Positions 32,384 to 40,462 of a DNA stretch of 42,528 nt are shown here, one piece after another. The notes beneath the pieces were generated by a model. It saw nothing but the letters and a program-made list of their open reading frames with translations. It did not search any database and was not told where the DNA came from. Origin of the DNA: Comamonas suwonensis (GTDB lineage Bacteria > Pseudomonadota > Gammaproteobacteria > Burkholderiales > Burkholderiaceae_C); assembly GCF_012844455.2 (NCBI RefSeq), contig NZ_JABBCQ020000024.1, positions 1 through 42,528 on the forward strand, read 5' to 3'. Position 1 is the first letter of the stretch, and every line of letters begins with the position of its first letter. Position numbers and translations under genes: made by a program.

Positions 32384-32773
32384 CAATTGAAACAACATGT
32401 CGGTCTTCTTCGCACTTCAATACGCTACGCTGGACTGACTAGAGTTTCTATGAAAAATGGCCTTACCGTCAAAAGTACCGTCATCAGTTTTTATCGCTGA
32501 GACCTAGCCCTTTCAGACTTGCTGTATTGGTCTTAACTATTGGGCAAGAACACCTGCTTCCACTCATACACCTTGAACATCAGCACTATTTGCTTCAGTC
32601 AAGATTCCTCTAACGAGACCACTCTATAGCAGTCCTCCGAGCACTGAGTTTGACTGTGGCCTCAACTGAGAGAGAAAAGAGAGGGCTACAGTGATCCTTG
32701 TGGCCGCTCAAAGCTTGTAGTCACCGTTCATGAAGCGGAAGACATGGAGCGCATGTATGCCCCTTCGCGTCCC
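32384..32773. other. Stretch with no gene
   Basis: About 390 bases between the attachment core and the last gene of the chromate operon. No ORF with coding character, no strong hairpin and no repeat is seen. It may be the far end of the right-hand island. Confidence 0.5.
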
Positions 32774-33190
32774 TTACCCCCGCTTGGGCATGGGCCTCAC
32801 CAGGCCTCGGAAAACCACATAGTTGCTGTCATCCACGTACTGCAACTCTTTCCCGTCACGCACCACTCGGTAGCAGATCGGTTCGACCTTGCTGATCTCT
32901 GGTTGCAGCAAGCACAGCCGGTCGTTCTTGATAGACCAGTGAGCTGATTTCAATCGCTCGTTCTCAAGCCGCTCAACGCGCCCATCAGGGAAATACTTGT
33001 GCCCCCAATGGTGGTCATCGGTCACATACTTGCCGACGATTGCGGCGTGAATTTGCGAGCCGGTGAGCTCGCCATGCCCAACTGCGGCTGAAGCGGCAGT
33101 CAGGCTTATAGCCTGAACACATACGGCGAGCACGAGCCGGGAGACCAAGGCTCGATGACGGGCCTGGGGTTGTAGGGAGAAGGCAAACAT
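32774..33190 (-). CDS. Small exported protein at the end of the chr operon
   Basis: A 138-residue protein with an N-terminal basic and hydrophobic signal (RLVLAVCVQAISLTAASA; cleavage near ASA-AVG). The mature part: GHGELTGSQIHAAIVGKYVT, HWGHKYFPDGRVERLEN, RLCLLQPEISKVEPICY with two Cys that may pair. It starts 23 bases after the free ChrB-domain gene and lies on the same strand, so it belongs to the operon. The family is not recognised beyond being a periplasmic protein found here with chromate genes. Confidence 0.7.
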   Translation of the reverse strand: MFAFSLQPQARHRALVSRLVLAVCVQAISLTAASAAVGHGELTGSQIHAAIVGKYVTDDHHWGHKYFPDGRVERLENERLKSAHWSIKNDRLCLLQPEISKVEPICYRVVRDGKELQYVDDSNYVVFRGLVRPMPKRG

Positions 33191-33213
33191 TTTGATGGTC
33201 TCGGTCTAGGTGA

Positions 33214-33672
33214 CTAGGCAGTCATGGTCGGCGGCCAGTTGTGCGTCTCGGCTTGGCAAGAGCGGCACCACGCATAGAGCGCGTCGTACATCACCATGCC
33301 GTGCTGGAGCATTTCGTGGTCGTCGCTGAAGTTGTGGGAAAGGCCCAGCGACAGCGCGTAGAGCCCTGCGGATTGCGGTGTCAGGTCGAGTTGCGATGTA
33401 TCAGCACCGCGCACGATGGAAGCCAATTGGAGCAGCGCCGGGTCGTCAAGCTTGTACTTCGCCAGGAAGGCGTCGAAGCTGCACAACTCGCCCACGTGGC
33501 TCAACTCGACATTCGGGATGTCGTAGGGGATGGCGGCAGTGGCCTTGGCGGTGCTCAGCACCTCGCTGGCAGGCACATAGAGGAACTCGGGAGCCTTGTC
33601 GATGAAACGTGCGATCAGCCAGGGGCAGGCGATGCGGTCGATCTTTGGCCGTTCGCGGGTGATCCATTGCAT
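33214..33672 (-). CDS. Free ChrB C-terminal domain protein
   Basis: A 152-residue protein. It aligns with the C-terminal half of ChrB (36470-37432): IDRIACPWLIARFIDKAPEF against VDRVASAWLIQRFIDPHARF, then VELSHVGELCSFDAFL against ATFTHVGERVTFEVLL. The region is called the chromate resistance exported/ChrB C-terminal domain. It lacks the N-terminal winged-helix half, so it is not a repressor. It starts 3 bases after the SOD-rhodanese stop with AAGGAG upstream. A sensor or enzyme role beside ChrB is possible; unknown. Confidence 0.82.
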   Translation of the reverse strand: MQWITRERPKIDRIACPWLIARFIDKAPEFLYVPASEVLSTAKATAAIPYDIPNVELSHVGELCSFDAFLAKYKLDDPALLQLASIVRGADTSQLDLTPQSAGLYALSLGLSHNFSDDHEMLQHGMVMYDALYAWCRSCQAETHNWPPTMTA

Positions 33673-33675
33673 GGT

Positions 33676-34584
33676 TTACTCCTTCGCATCCAGCGCCACA
33701 CCGGCAGCGCGACTGGCCTCGATGCCACCTGCCACATAGCGCGCATCGAAGCCACGTGCCCGCAGCGCGAGCGCCACGGACTGGCTGACTTCATGGCCGT
33801 GCACGCAGTACACGAGGACGGGTTGGGATACATCGAGCTCAGCGCTCCATTCGGCCAACCGGGCGGGGTCGTGCCACGTGGCCCCAGCCACGCGGTTGGC
33901 GGCCCCTGCGTAGCCTGCGGCCCTGCGCACGTCGATGAGCTGCACGCTGCCTCGAACGGCCTCGGGAGGCACCGACCAGGGCAGCGCGTCGGCCTCGACG
34001 GCCGTACCGTAGCGCCGCGCAACTTCCTTCCAGCGGATGTTCTGCATGAAGGCATCCACATAGGAGGCCGCTTTGGCGCCGAAGTCCATGTGGTAGGCGT
34101 GCTCGTACATGTCCAGCGCCAGGATCGGCGTAGCCCCGGCGAGCAGATGCGTGTGGTCGGCAGCCCAATGGGTGATCAGCCGTGACTCTCGGTTAGACCA
34201 GGACAACAGTGCCCAGCCCGAGCCGCCGCCCATGGCCTTGGCCAGTGCGGTGAACTCCGCGCGCCAGCGGTCGGTGCTGCCAAAGTCGCGCGCCAAGGCT
34301 ACGGTCAGGCCCGAATCTGGCAAGGCGCCGTCACCGCCCAACGAGTCGAAGTACAGCTCATGGAGCCAAGCCGAGTTGGCGGCGATCAGCTCCTCGCGTT
34401 TCAGTCCATTGACCGTGAACACCGGCGCACTTGGCCAGTCCAGTTGGGTCAACTGCTGGCGGATGGCGCCCAGGCGCTTGACGGCCCCGGTGTAGTTGTT
34501 CGCGTGGTGACTGACGATCAGATTCTCCGACAGGCCGTTGAGGGTCGCCGGGTTCAGGGCAAGGGGGCGGGGTTGCATATCCAT
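33676..34584 (-). CDS. chrC: Superoxide dismutase-rhodanese fusion (ChrC-like)
   Basis: A 302-residue fusion. Residues 5-195 are an Fe/Mn superoxide dismutase with likely metal ligands His27 (SHHANNY), His75 (WLHELYF), Asp158 and His162 (LALDMYEHAYHMDFG). Residues about 205-300 are a rhodanese domain with active-site Cys260 in LVYCVHGHEVS. ChrC in other chromate operons is the SOD alone and lowers the superoxide made when chromate is reduced; the rhodanese part may handle sulfur, since chromate enters by sulfate routes. Start ATG 34584 with AGGAGCA upstream. Confidence 0.9.
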   Translation of the reverse strand: MDMQPRPLALNPATLNGLSENLIVSHHANNYTGAVKRLGAIRQQLTQLDWPSAPVFTVNGLKREELIAANSAWLHELYFDSLGGDGALPDSGLTVALARDFGSTDRWRAEFTALAKAMGGGSGWALLSWSNRESRLITHWAADHTHLLAGATPILALDMYEHAYHMDFGAKAASYVDAFMQNIRWKEVARRYGTAVEADALPWSVPPEAVRGSVQLIDVRRAAGYAGAANRVAGATWHDPARLAEWSAELDVSQPVLVYCVHGHEVSQSVALALRARGFDARYVAGGIEASRAAGVALDAKE

Positions 34585-34609
34585 GGGATGCTCCTGTGTG
34601 GGGATGTCG

Positions 34610-35230
34610 TTAGTTGCTTGAACCCGCGTGAAAGCGACTGAAGGCGGTCACGCTATCGGCCTTGGTCCAGACGCCAGCAGCGCCAGGGCCGGAGATATGG
34701 CTGTCGTCCAACTCGATGTAGAGCTTGCCGTCCAGCGCAACCGCGATATGCGTTCCGGAGAATTCGACTCGCAGGGTGTGCCAGGAGGCAGGGGCCACTG
34801 GCGCATCGATGTACTTGATGGTCTTGCGACTGCCACCCTCGACGTAATACAGCGAGACGTTGTTCTCCAGAGCATTGGCGCGGGCGACGTAATAGTTGTC
34901 GGCGTTTTTCCAGCGCCAGACGACGCCGCCTGCCTGGTCTTCCCGGCCCGCCAGGGGCTTGAACCGTGTTTCGACAAAGCCGTCGGTGATCGAGGTTCCG
35001 ACTTTCACGCACCAGGGATAGGTGCCACGCCCATCCTGCAGCAACACCCTGTCAGAGTGAGTGGAGCCGGGCTCGGTAGTGATGACCCAATGGGGTGTAC
35101 CTCCGCCAGTGACGCCGCAGCTCCAATAGTGAGGAGATGCGCCAAGGACAGTGCCATCGAAGCCTGGAGCCAGCGCACTCGCACTGGAAGCCAGCGCAGC
35201 CACGGTGATACCAATCAAGATGCGTTGCAT
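34610..35230 (-). CDS. Exported LamG/DUF1080-like protein of the chr operon
   Basis: A 206-residue protein from ATG 35230 (GGAGAG before it; the TTG at 35242 is less likely). Signal peptide RILIGITVAALASSASA. The mature part has a concanavalin-like sandwich: VETRFKPLAGREDQAGGVVW, NYYVARANALENNVSLYY, WHTLRVEFSGTHIAVALDG and ISGPGAAGVWTKADSVTAF, the pattern of DUF1080/LamG proteins. No catalytic residues are evident. It is placed between chrA and the SOD gene, so it probably acts in the periplasm in chromate stress, by an unknown means. Confidence 0.8.
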   Translation of the reverse strand: MQRILIGITVAALASSASALAPGFDGTVLGASPHYWSCGVTGGGTPHWVITTEPGSTHSDRVLLQDGRGTYPWCVKVGTSITDGFVETRFKPLAGREDQAGGVVWRWKNADNYYVARANALENNVSLYYVEGGSRKTIKYIDAPVAPASWHTLRVEFSGTHIAVALDGKLYIELDDSHISGPGAAGVWTKADSVTAFSRFHAGSSN

Positions 35231-35242
35231 GGTACTCTCCAA

Positions 35243-36445
35243 TCAGCCGTGCGTAACCAGCGGGTGGACGACCAGGCCGATGAGGGCTGCCGCAACCACG
35301 ATGACGGGTTCAGGGAGCTTCTTGAAGCGCCACAAGATGGCTGCGGTCGCGATTGCCAGCGCTGCGGTGATCCAGTCGGAGATGGAGCGCTGACCGATGA
35401 CGATCACTGCGCCCGCGATGGAGCCGATGGCGGCGGCCGTGACGCCATCGACAAAGGCGATGACATCCGGGCGCTTGCCGTATTTCTTGAAGTACGGCGC
35501 GGGGATCACCGTGAACAGATAGCAAGGCACAAAGGTGGCGGCTGCCGCTGCCACGGCGCCCCAGAAGCCTGTGACCAGGTAGCCGATGAAGCCCGTAGTG
35601 ACCACCACCGGGCCCGGCGTGATCATGGCCACCGCCACTGCATCCACGAACTGCTGGTCGGTCAGCCAGCCGTACTCCTTGACGACACCGCCGTAGAGGA
35701 AGGGCACGATCGCAAGGCCGCTGCCGAAAACGAAGCTGCCGGCATAAGCGAAGTACAGACCGATCTGCTTGAGCTTGGTCCAGTCGATGGTGCTGAGCGC
35801 GAACATTCCGACCAGTGGGGCCGCCACGCCGTTCAAATTGCCGCCGCGCTTGAGCCATGCAGGGGGTGCACGCCAGAACCACACCAGCACGCCAGCACCG
35901 AGGAACAGCCAGACCTCTTCCGACTTGGTGATCACCGTGACGGCTGCGCTGATCAGGAAAATAGGCCACAGCAGCTTGTCCTTGCCGATGCTCTTGGTCG
36001 TCAGCTTGTAGGCGCTCATGGCGATGATGCCGATCACTGCGGCGCCCACGCCATAGAACACCGACTGCATCCAGCCGATGCCGCCGTAGGCGACATAGGC
36101 CGCGCCAAGCGCCACGACCATGAAGAAGGACGGGACGACAAAGGCGATCCCTACGAGGGACGCGCCCAGAAACCGGTAATGGACATAGCCCAGGTAGATG
36201 GCCAGCTGTGCGGCTAGCGGCCCTGGCATCAGTTGGGCGAGGGCCAAGCCCTCCTTGTAGTCCGCTTCGGTGATCCATCGGCGCTTTTCCACCAGATCGC
36301 GGTACATATAGCCCGCCAGGGCCACGGGACCGCCAAAGCCCCAGGTGCCCAGGGCCAGTATGTAGCGCACGAGCTGCCAGAGCGTGTAGCCGGGGGAACT
36401 TGAGGCGCTGGCTTCGGGCGCCGTTGTTGTGTTGAGGTCGTTCAT
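35243..36445 (-). CDS. chrA: Chromate efflux transporter ChrA
   Basis: A 400-residue long-chain CHR transporter. Two homologous halves: the first with LGTWGFGGPVALAGYMYRD and LALAQLMPGPLAAQLAIYLG, the second with GSFVFGSGLAIVPFLYGGVV and VAMITPGPVVVTTGFIGYL. About ten membrane segments lie between. ChrA expels chromate from the cytoplasm using the proton-motive force. It starts 24 bases after chrB. No truncation; all halves are intact. Confidence 0.95.
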   Translation of the reverse strand: MNDLNTTTAPEASASSSPGYTLWQLVRYILALGTWGFGGPVALAGYMYRDLVEKRRWITEADYKEGLALAQLMPGPLAAQLAIYLGYVHYRFLGASLVGIAFVVPSFFMVVALGAAYVAYGGIGWMQSVFYGVGAAVIGIIAMSAYKLTTKSIGKDKLLWPIFLISAAVTVITKSEEVWLFLGAGVLVWFWRAPPAWLKRGGNLNGVAAPLVGMFALSTIDWTKLKQIGLYFAYAGSFVFGSGLAIVPFLYGGVVKEYGWLTDQQFVDAVAVAMITPGPVVVTTGFIGYLVTGFWGAVAAAAATFVPCYLFTVIPAPYFKKYGKRPDVIAFVDGVTAAAIGSIAGAVIVIGQRSISDWITAALAIATAAILWRFKKLPEPVIVVAAALIGLVVHPLVTHG

Positions 36446-36469
36446 ATGGGTCTTTGCAGTTGTTGATGC

Positions 36470-37432
36470 CTACGGCTTGCGCGGGCTGGAGAAATGGGCG
36501 TGGAGCGAATCGAGTACGCCGCCGATGTCGACCAGCAGCGCGTCGTCATCCGGCCAGCGCTTGCGCGCTCCGGCCAGAACAGCCTCGAAGCCGCAGGCCT
36601 CGGGCGTGGTCGCACCGCCTACGTCGAGCGCATGAACCATCTCCGCGAGGCGCGAGAGACCCCTGTCACCTTCCAAGCCAAAGCTCGTGAGCAGCACCTC
36701 GAAGGTCACGCGCTCGCCCACATGAGTGAAGGTCGCGCCATCGAAGTCGAAGCCCAGCGCATCTGCAGGGCAGTCGGCCGGTGCCTCCAGCCACTGGAAG
36801 CGTGCGTGCGGGTCGATGAAGCGCTGGATGAGCCAGGCACTGGCCACGCGATCTACCCAGAGATTGCGGCGCGTCGCCCAGAGACGTCCTTGGTATTGCA
36901 TGCGATCGCGCCGGGCTATGCGTCCAGCAGTGGCCTGTGGTTCGCCCGGCGACTGCAGGGCTTCGATGGCGTTGTTGAAGTCCCGCCACTGGGCTTCGGC
37001 GCGGATCGAGGTTTCTGCAGGGAAGAAGTCGATCCTGCGGATGGCTTCATAGGCCCGCGCGTGCTTGCGCTGCACACGGCCCAACTCGGTCGCGCTCAGG
37101 CCAGAAAGTGTCTGACGCGCTTGGGCCAGTTCTTCCAGCCAGGGGGTGTAGTCGACCGTTCGGTCGAAGAGCGCCTGGAAAGTGGCTTGTTCGGCTATAT
37201 CGCGCGCTCGCACCTGTAGCAGCCAGGCTTGGCCACCTTCCTGCAGCGCATCGTCGGCAAGGGCTTGCAATTGCGCAGCTTGCTCAACTTGCGCTGGAAG
37301 CAGGTAGGCACCGTCGCGCAAGGCAGCACAGCCTAATGCCTTCACGGCGCGCCAAATCCGCATGCGTGGCGTAGCGCTTGAGGCGGGGAGGCTGATGATC
37401 AGAGCCAGCCAGGAGTCCGAAGTGAGAGTCAT
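36470..37432 (-). CDS. chrB: Chromate-sensing regulator ChrB
   Basis: A 320-residue protein. The N-terminal half (1-165) includes a probable winged-helix part (RMRIWRAVKALGCAALRDGAYLLP) and helices; the C-terminal half (175-320) has RRNLWVDRVASAWLIQRFID and GATFTHVGERVTFEVLLTSF, also seen in the separate gene at 33214-33672. ChrB acts as a chromate-responsive repressor in Ochrobactrum and others. It is first in the operon; a palindrome suited to an operator lies 38 bases upstream. Confidence 0.92.
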   Translation of the reverse strand: MTLTSDSWLALIISLPASSATPRMRIWRAVKALGCAALRDGAYLLPAQVEQAAQLQALADDALQEGGQAWLLQVRARDIAEQATFQALFDRTVDYTPWLEELAQARQTLSGLSATELGRVQRKHARAYEAIRRIDFFPAETSIRAEAQWRDFNNAIEALQSPGEPQATAGRIARRDRMQYQGRLWATRRNLWVDRVASAWLIQRFIDPHARFQWLEAPADCPADALGFDFDGATFTHVGERVTFEVLLTSFGLEGDRGLSRLAEMVHALDVGGATTPEACGFEAVLAGARKRWPDDDALLVDIGGVLDSLHAHFSSPRKP

Positions 37433-37458
37433 GGCAGCAGCTTAGAGCACCGTCATGA

Positions 37459-37971
37459 ATGCTGCAATGCTGTAGCGATCTCTACAAAATCATTCCAAAC
37501 TTCATCAAACAAGTACGATGGTATGCGCATGGCGACTGCTATGAAGAAGACCGCACGCTGTACTACTGCTCAATGTGCGATATTTTTGCCAGCCCAGACC
37601 ACTTTGCGACGCAACCACGCCGAGCAGCTACAAATAAAGCTGCAGGCGTATGCCAAGTGGCCCGCTGATACGGCACGACGCAGTTACCGCCCCGTAGTGC
37701 ACACAACCTATTTGCCGCCGAGCTGGCCGCACTGGTGGCAGAGCAAAAAGCAAGTGCAGCAAGCCGCAGCCGCTTTTATCGCTGGCTGGAAAAGCAGGCC
37801 AGCCGTGATGACCCTGTGGGTGATTTGGCCTATGACATCACACATGACAAAGGCTTCCCGATAGAGGCTTCACTGCGACAAACGCGCAGCTACTTGGAAA
37901 GCAAGTGGGTGTCGGAGGCGGTGATGGATGCTTTGGCCCAAGCCTGGCTTGAGTTTTCTGCCAACAGGTAA
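37459..37971 (+). pseudogene. Zinc-finger/YozE-like gene broken by two frameshifts
   Basis: Three blocks in alternating frames make one protein. First, frame of 37459: RWYAHGDCYEEDRTLYYCSM, with the C-x2-C YYCSMCDIF and PDHFAT, up to about 37611. Second, the next frame: NHAEQLQIKLQAYAKWPADT and ARRSYRP to about 37690. Third, first frame again: SAHNLFAAELAALVAEQKAS, then FYRWLEKQASRDDPVGDLAY, a YozE SAM-like domain, to the stop at 37971. One extra base near 37610 and one lost near 37692 explain this. The first frame meets TGA at 37666. A GTG at 37735 could still give the YozE part (78 residues). The start may have been cut by the chr cluster. Confidence 0.65.
37471..37486. promoter_or_regulatory. 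Palindrome upstream of chrB, candidate ChrB operator
   Basis: TGTAG-CGATCT-CTACA is a 5-bp inverted repeat with a GATC centre, 39 bases before the chrB ATG and reading toward it on the - strand. It lies where the operon promoter should be. Binding by ChrB is inferred. Confidence 0.5.
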
Positions 37972-38336
37972 AGGCCGCGTTGAGTAGCGGACGGCCATCA
38001 GCGCGGTTGTGCTGATGGTTGCTTGCATACATTCCACGCGCTCTTTGCACTGTTGATTTCCACGCAAAACTGCCCCACACCAGAGATGTGGCATAAATCT
38101 TGGACACCATATGGCTGTCCTCAGCTTGAGATAGCCCCCCTGGGGCATCGGGGAGGTGCCAGCATCCACCAAGTAGAGCTGGAAGCTGCGCAGATATTCA
38201 ACGATGGCCATGTCCGGCGAGGCACGATGTATATTGCCGCTCATGGCCTTCTTACCGGACTACCGCGTGAGCGGTTTAGAGTCGTCTCTAAGGCGCGGTG
38301 GTTAGGTCAGGACCGCTGTTTTCTCTGTTTAAGCCG
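37972..38336. other. Stretch without a clear gene
   Basis: 365 bases. A short - strand frame from about 38244 (MSGNIHRASPDMAIVEYLRS, with FQLYLVDAGTSPMPQGGYLK) has a possible ribosome site AAGAAGG and reads naturally for about 40 codons before becoming unlike protein. It may be a truncated gene. Nothing else is seen. Confidence 0.35.
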
Positions 38337-38894
38337 CTATACATTCCACAGCAGCAGTGCTGCTTCGCCTTGCGTTGCCATACCGGGGTGGTTCAGGGCA
38401 ATGGTTGCAGCGCAGTGGGCGCGGTGGTCTCGGTAAAACGTGATGCCTTGAAGCCATTCATCCCAGCTGTGCACCAAATCCTGCTCTTCGCAAGAGGCCA
38501 GGAACACCAGCTGAATGCGGTGGAGTTTTTGGCTGGCATCGCGCAATTGCAGTTGCTGCAATTTTTCATGATCGCGCTGTATTTTTTCGCGCCATTTGTT
38601 TTGCGTGCCAGCGCCCACCAACGCCACTTCGATCAGATATTTATCTTGTGTGTCTGGGCGGGTGGCGAGCAAATCCCCTTTCAAGGATTTCAGACAGTGA
38701 TCGCCCAGTTGTTGGTAACTGGGGCGGCCTTCGCAGTGGTATCCATGCTGCAGAAAAGCAGCAAACAGCTCCCAGTTCAGCCATTCTTCATACGATGCCG
38801 TGCTGGCACTGAACGCATGCAAGGTGTGGGATTTCTGTGCAAACCAAGGCTGCAGAATATCTAGAACCGTGTGGGCAGGAGTGATGACAGACAT
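38337..38894 (-). CDS. Hypothetical protein, possibly PD-(D/E)XK nuclease-like
   Basis: A 185-residue protein. EEWLNWELFAAFLQHGYHCE is a helix typical of the start of the PD-(D/E)XK fold; then SLKGDLLATRP gives the Asp, and KYLIEVALVGAGTQNKW the strand with Glu, though the Lys after it is not in the usual place. The rest is helical (IQRDHEKLQQLQLRDASQKL), then a strand QLVFLASCEEQ. Ten bases separate it from the gene at 38905-39597, which precedes it in the operon. A nuclease role is only a suggestion. Confidence 0.6.
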   Translation of the reverse strand: MSVITPAHTVLDILQPWFAQKSHTLHAFSASTASYEEWLNWELFAAFLQHGYHCEGRPSYQQLGDHCLKSLKGDLLATRPDTQDKYLIEVALVGAGTQNKWREKIQRDHEKLQQLQLRDASQKLHRIQLVFLASCEEQDLVHSWDEWLQGITFYRDHRAHCAATIALNHPGMATQGEAALLLWNV

Positions 38895-38904
38895 TGGGGC
38901 AGTT

Positions 38905-39597
38905 TCAGTGGGACAGTAAAAAATGGCAGTGGATGGCGGGAGCCGTATGTTCGCTGTAGGTGCTGGAAAATGCGGGGGAGCTGATAGGGTAGTCCTTCAG
39001 CCGTTGTTGAATATACCTACCCATGGAAAGTCGTAACTTTGCTTTTTCGCCTTCCAAAACGATATGGGCATATTTCGTTGCCGTCCGCAACAGCGGGGCC
39101 ATGGTTGCAAAAGCCTGGTCGATATCGGCCTGGAACTGCTCAGGGCTGTCGCAGCGAATCGCGGCAGAGCCGTAGCGTATGCGCGACTGCGCAAAGAAGT
39201 CGTCCAGATCGGCTTCGGTCAGCACGGACTGCACGTCAAAGTTGTAGTGGCGCAGCAAAAAATCGATAAATTGCGCGATATCGGCATCGGCAATCCCATC
39301 GATGTGCACCGTTTTTACCGCTTGCCCAGACAGCGGCACCTCGGTGTGTTGGTCGGTCAACAGCAGCCAATTGGTGGTTAGCTGGGCCAGAGCAGGGAGG
39401 TCGTAAGCCGTGCGCGGCGTTTGTATGCTTTCGCAGACCACAACGCCATCGCGGACGCAAGGGCGCAGGAAAACGGCAGGTGCTTGCTGGGCAGCAAGCT
39501 GTATACCACGCACTGCCATGGCGGCTTGCGCGCGGGGACTGGCCAGTAGCACGGCAATAGTTTCGGATGGCTGAGTGGAAAAATAATATGCGGCCAT
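38905..39597 (-). CDS. Hypothetical protein, first gene of a two-gene operon
   Basis: A 230-residue protein from ATG 39597, with AAGGAGT upstream; the longer frame to 39666 lacks this. It begins MAAYYFSTQPSETIAVLLAS and contains YDLPALAQLTTNWLLLTDQH, TVHIDGIADADIAQFIDFLL and LEGEKAKLRLSMGRYIQQRL. It is predicted soluble, alpha/beta, and ends HCHFLLSH. I do not recognise it. The pair with 38337-38894 sits between a broken IS and a resistance operon, beside a likely defence system. Confidence 0.65.
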   Translation of the reverse strand: MAAYYFSTQPSETIAVLLASPRAQAAMAVRGIQLAAQQAPAVFLRPCVRDGVVVCESIQTPRTAYDLPALAQLTTNWLLLTDQHTEVPLSGQAVKTVHIDGIADADIAQFIDFLLRHYNFDVQSVLTEADLDDFFAQSRIRYGSAAIRCDSPEQFQADIDQAFATMAPLLRTATKYAHIVLEGEKAKLRLSMGRYIQQRLKDYPISSPAFSSTYSEHTAPAIHCHFLLSH

Positions 39598-39702
39598 CAA
39601 AGGACTCCTTCTGTGCCCATGATTCTCAAAGTTGGCTTGTCCATTTGTCCAGGAAATCGGCCTCAAAAAAGAATAAAAAATTAAAATTTATTGACCATCG
39701 CA

Positions 39703-39744
39703 TGGTGTTAGCCGCAAAAGCGATGTTTTCAGAACCTAACACCA
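39703..39744. repeat. Perfect 9-bp inverted repeat
   Basis: TGGTGTTAG (39703-39711) and CTAACACCA (39736-39744) with a 24-base spacer, in the gap upstream of the two-gene operon and just before the transposase remnant. It may be an operator or an IS end. Confidence 0.4.
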
Positions 39745-39760
39745 CTTTCCTTTGAGACCG

Positions 39761-40020
39761 ATGCGAAGCATTTATGCATCGCTCCCTCATGGCAAACAAA
39801 CCGTTGGCAAAGAGCTGTGGCGACAACTGCAGCCCCTGATTTCGCCCTTCACTCCTTCCGCCAAAGGCGGCTCACGCAAGCTCGGCGTGAGCAATAAAAC
39901 CGCACTCAATCGCATCTTGTTTGTGCTGCACACCGGCATTTCATAGGAAGACTTGCCACAGTCTCTCGGCTACGGCAGTGGCAGGTCCTGCTAATCGCGA
40001 CTCCCTGACTGGAGCGACAG
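39761..40020 (+). pseudogene. Remnant of an IS5-family transposase
   Basis: MRSIYASLPHGKQTVGKELW and PFTPSAKGGSRKLGVSNKT, ALNRILFVLHTGIS match the N-terminus of IS5-family (IS427-like) transposases. Then TAG replaces the Trp codon of the expected GIPWEDLPQSLGYGSG; EDLPQSLGYGSG follows in the same frame, another stop comes at about 39990, and the sequence decays. The catalytic DDE domain is absent. It is dead, and its ends are not clear. Confidence 0.75.
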
Positions 40021-40462
40021 CGGCGTCAGGCAACCAGCCTGACTCAGCCGACTGTGGGAAAGCCTGCAAGGACTGCTTCTGGCCGGAAGCACGTGATCGT
40101 CGTGGCTCCCCAAAGCTGTCAACCACTGGCAGGAGCAAACCAACCAGCGACTGCTTTCGGGGTCTTGAGCGAAATGGCGCTCTCGGCCAGAAGCGGTACT
40201 CAAGCGCCGCACTATGAGCGGCGGTTCTAGGCTGATCTCAGTCATTAGCTGGCGGCGGCAGGGTGTCTGCTTTCGCCGCAACCGGACATTCGAGGGCAAG
40301 CGGCACTTATGAAGTTGCCCCGCTTCCACGGACGGTTATTTGTTGCCAAGAGCGCAGCGCAATGACGCCGACATGGGCCTGAAAAGGTGCCTGGGGCATT
40401 GGTTCTGAAGTATTCGAGGCACACCACTTGGTTGATGTCGCAATGCCCCGAACTTGAGGCAT
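40021..40462. other. Degenerate non-coding stretch
   Basis: About 440 bases after the transposase remnant. No ORF looks coding. The part at 40150-40330 has a GGCCAGAAGCGGT...CTGCTTTCGCCGC...GGGCAAGCGGCA character that I recall from decayed repeats around IS elements. A small hairpin ATGCC/GGCAT (40443-40462) lies after the helicase stop on the - strand. Confidence 0.4.

Noticed and set aside
34628..36217. 529-residue open frame on the + strand across chrA and its neighbour
   Set aside because: It lies opposite well-supported genes, and its composition (Asp/His/Arg-rich) is typical of an antisense frame.
37870..38244. 124-residue - strand ORF
   Set aside because: Only the first about 40 codons look like protein and the rest overlaps the YozE-like gene on the other strand; kept as a possible fragment only.
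39740..40462. Complete insertion sequence
   Set aside because: Only the transposase N-terminus is recognisable, with stops and no DDE domain, and I could not find a matching pair of terminal inverted repeats.
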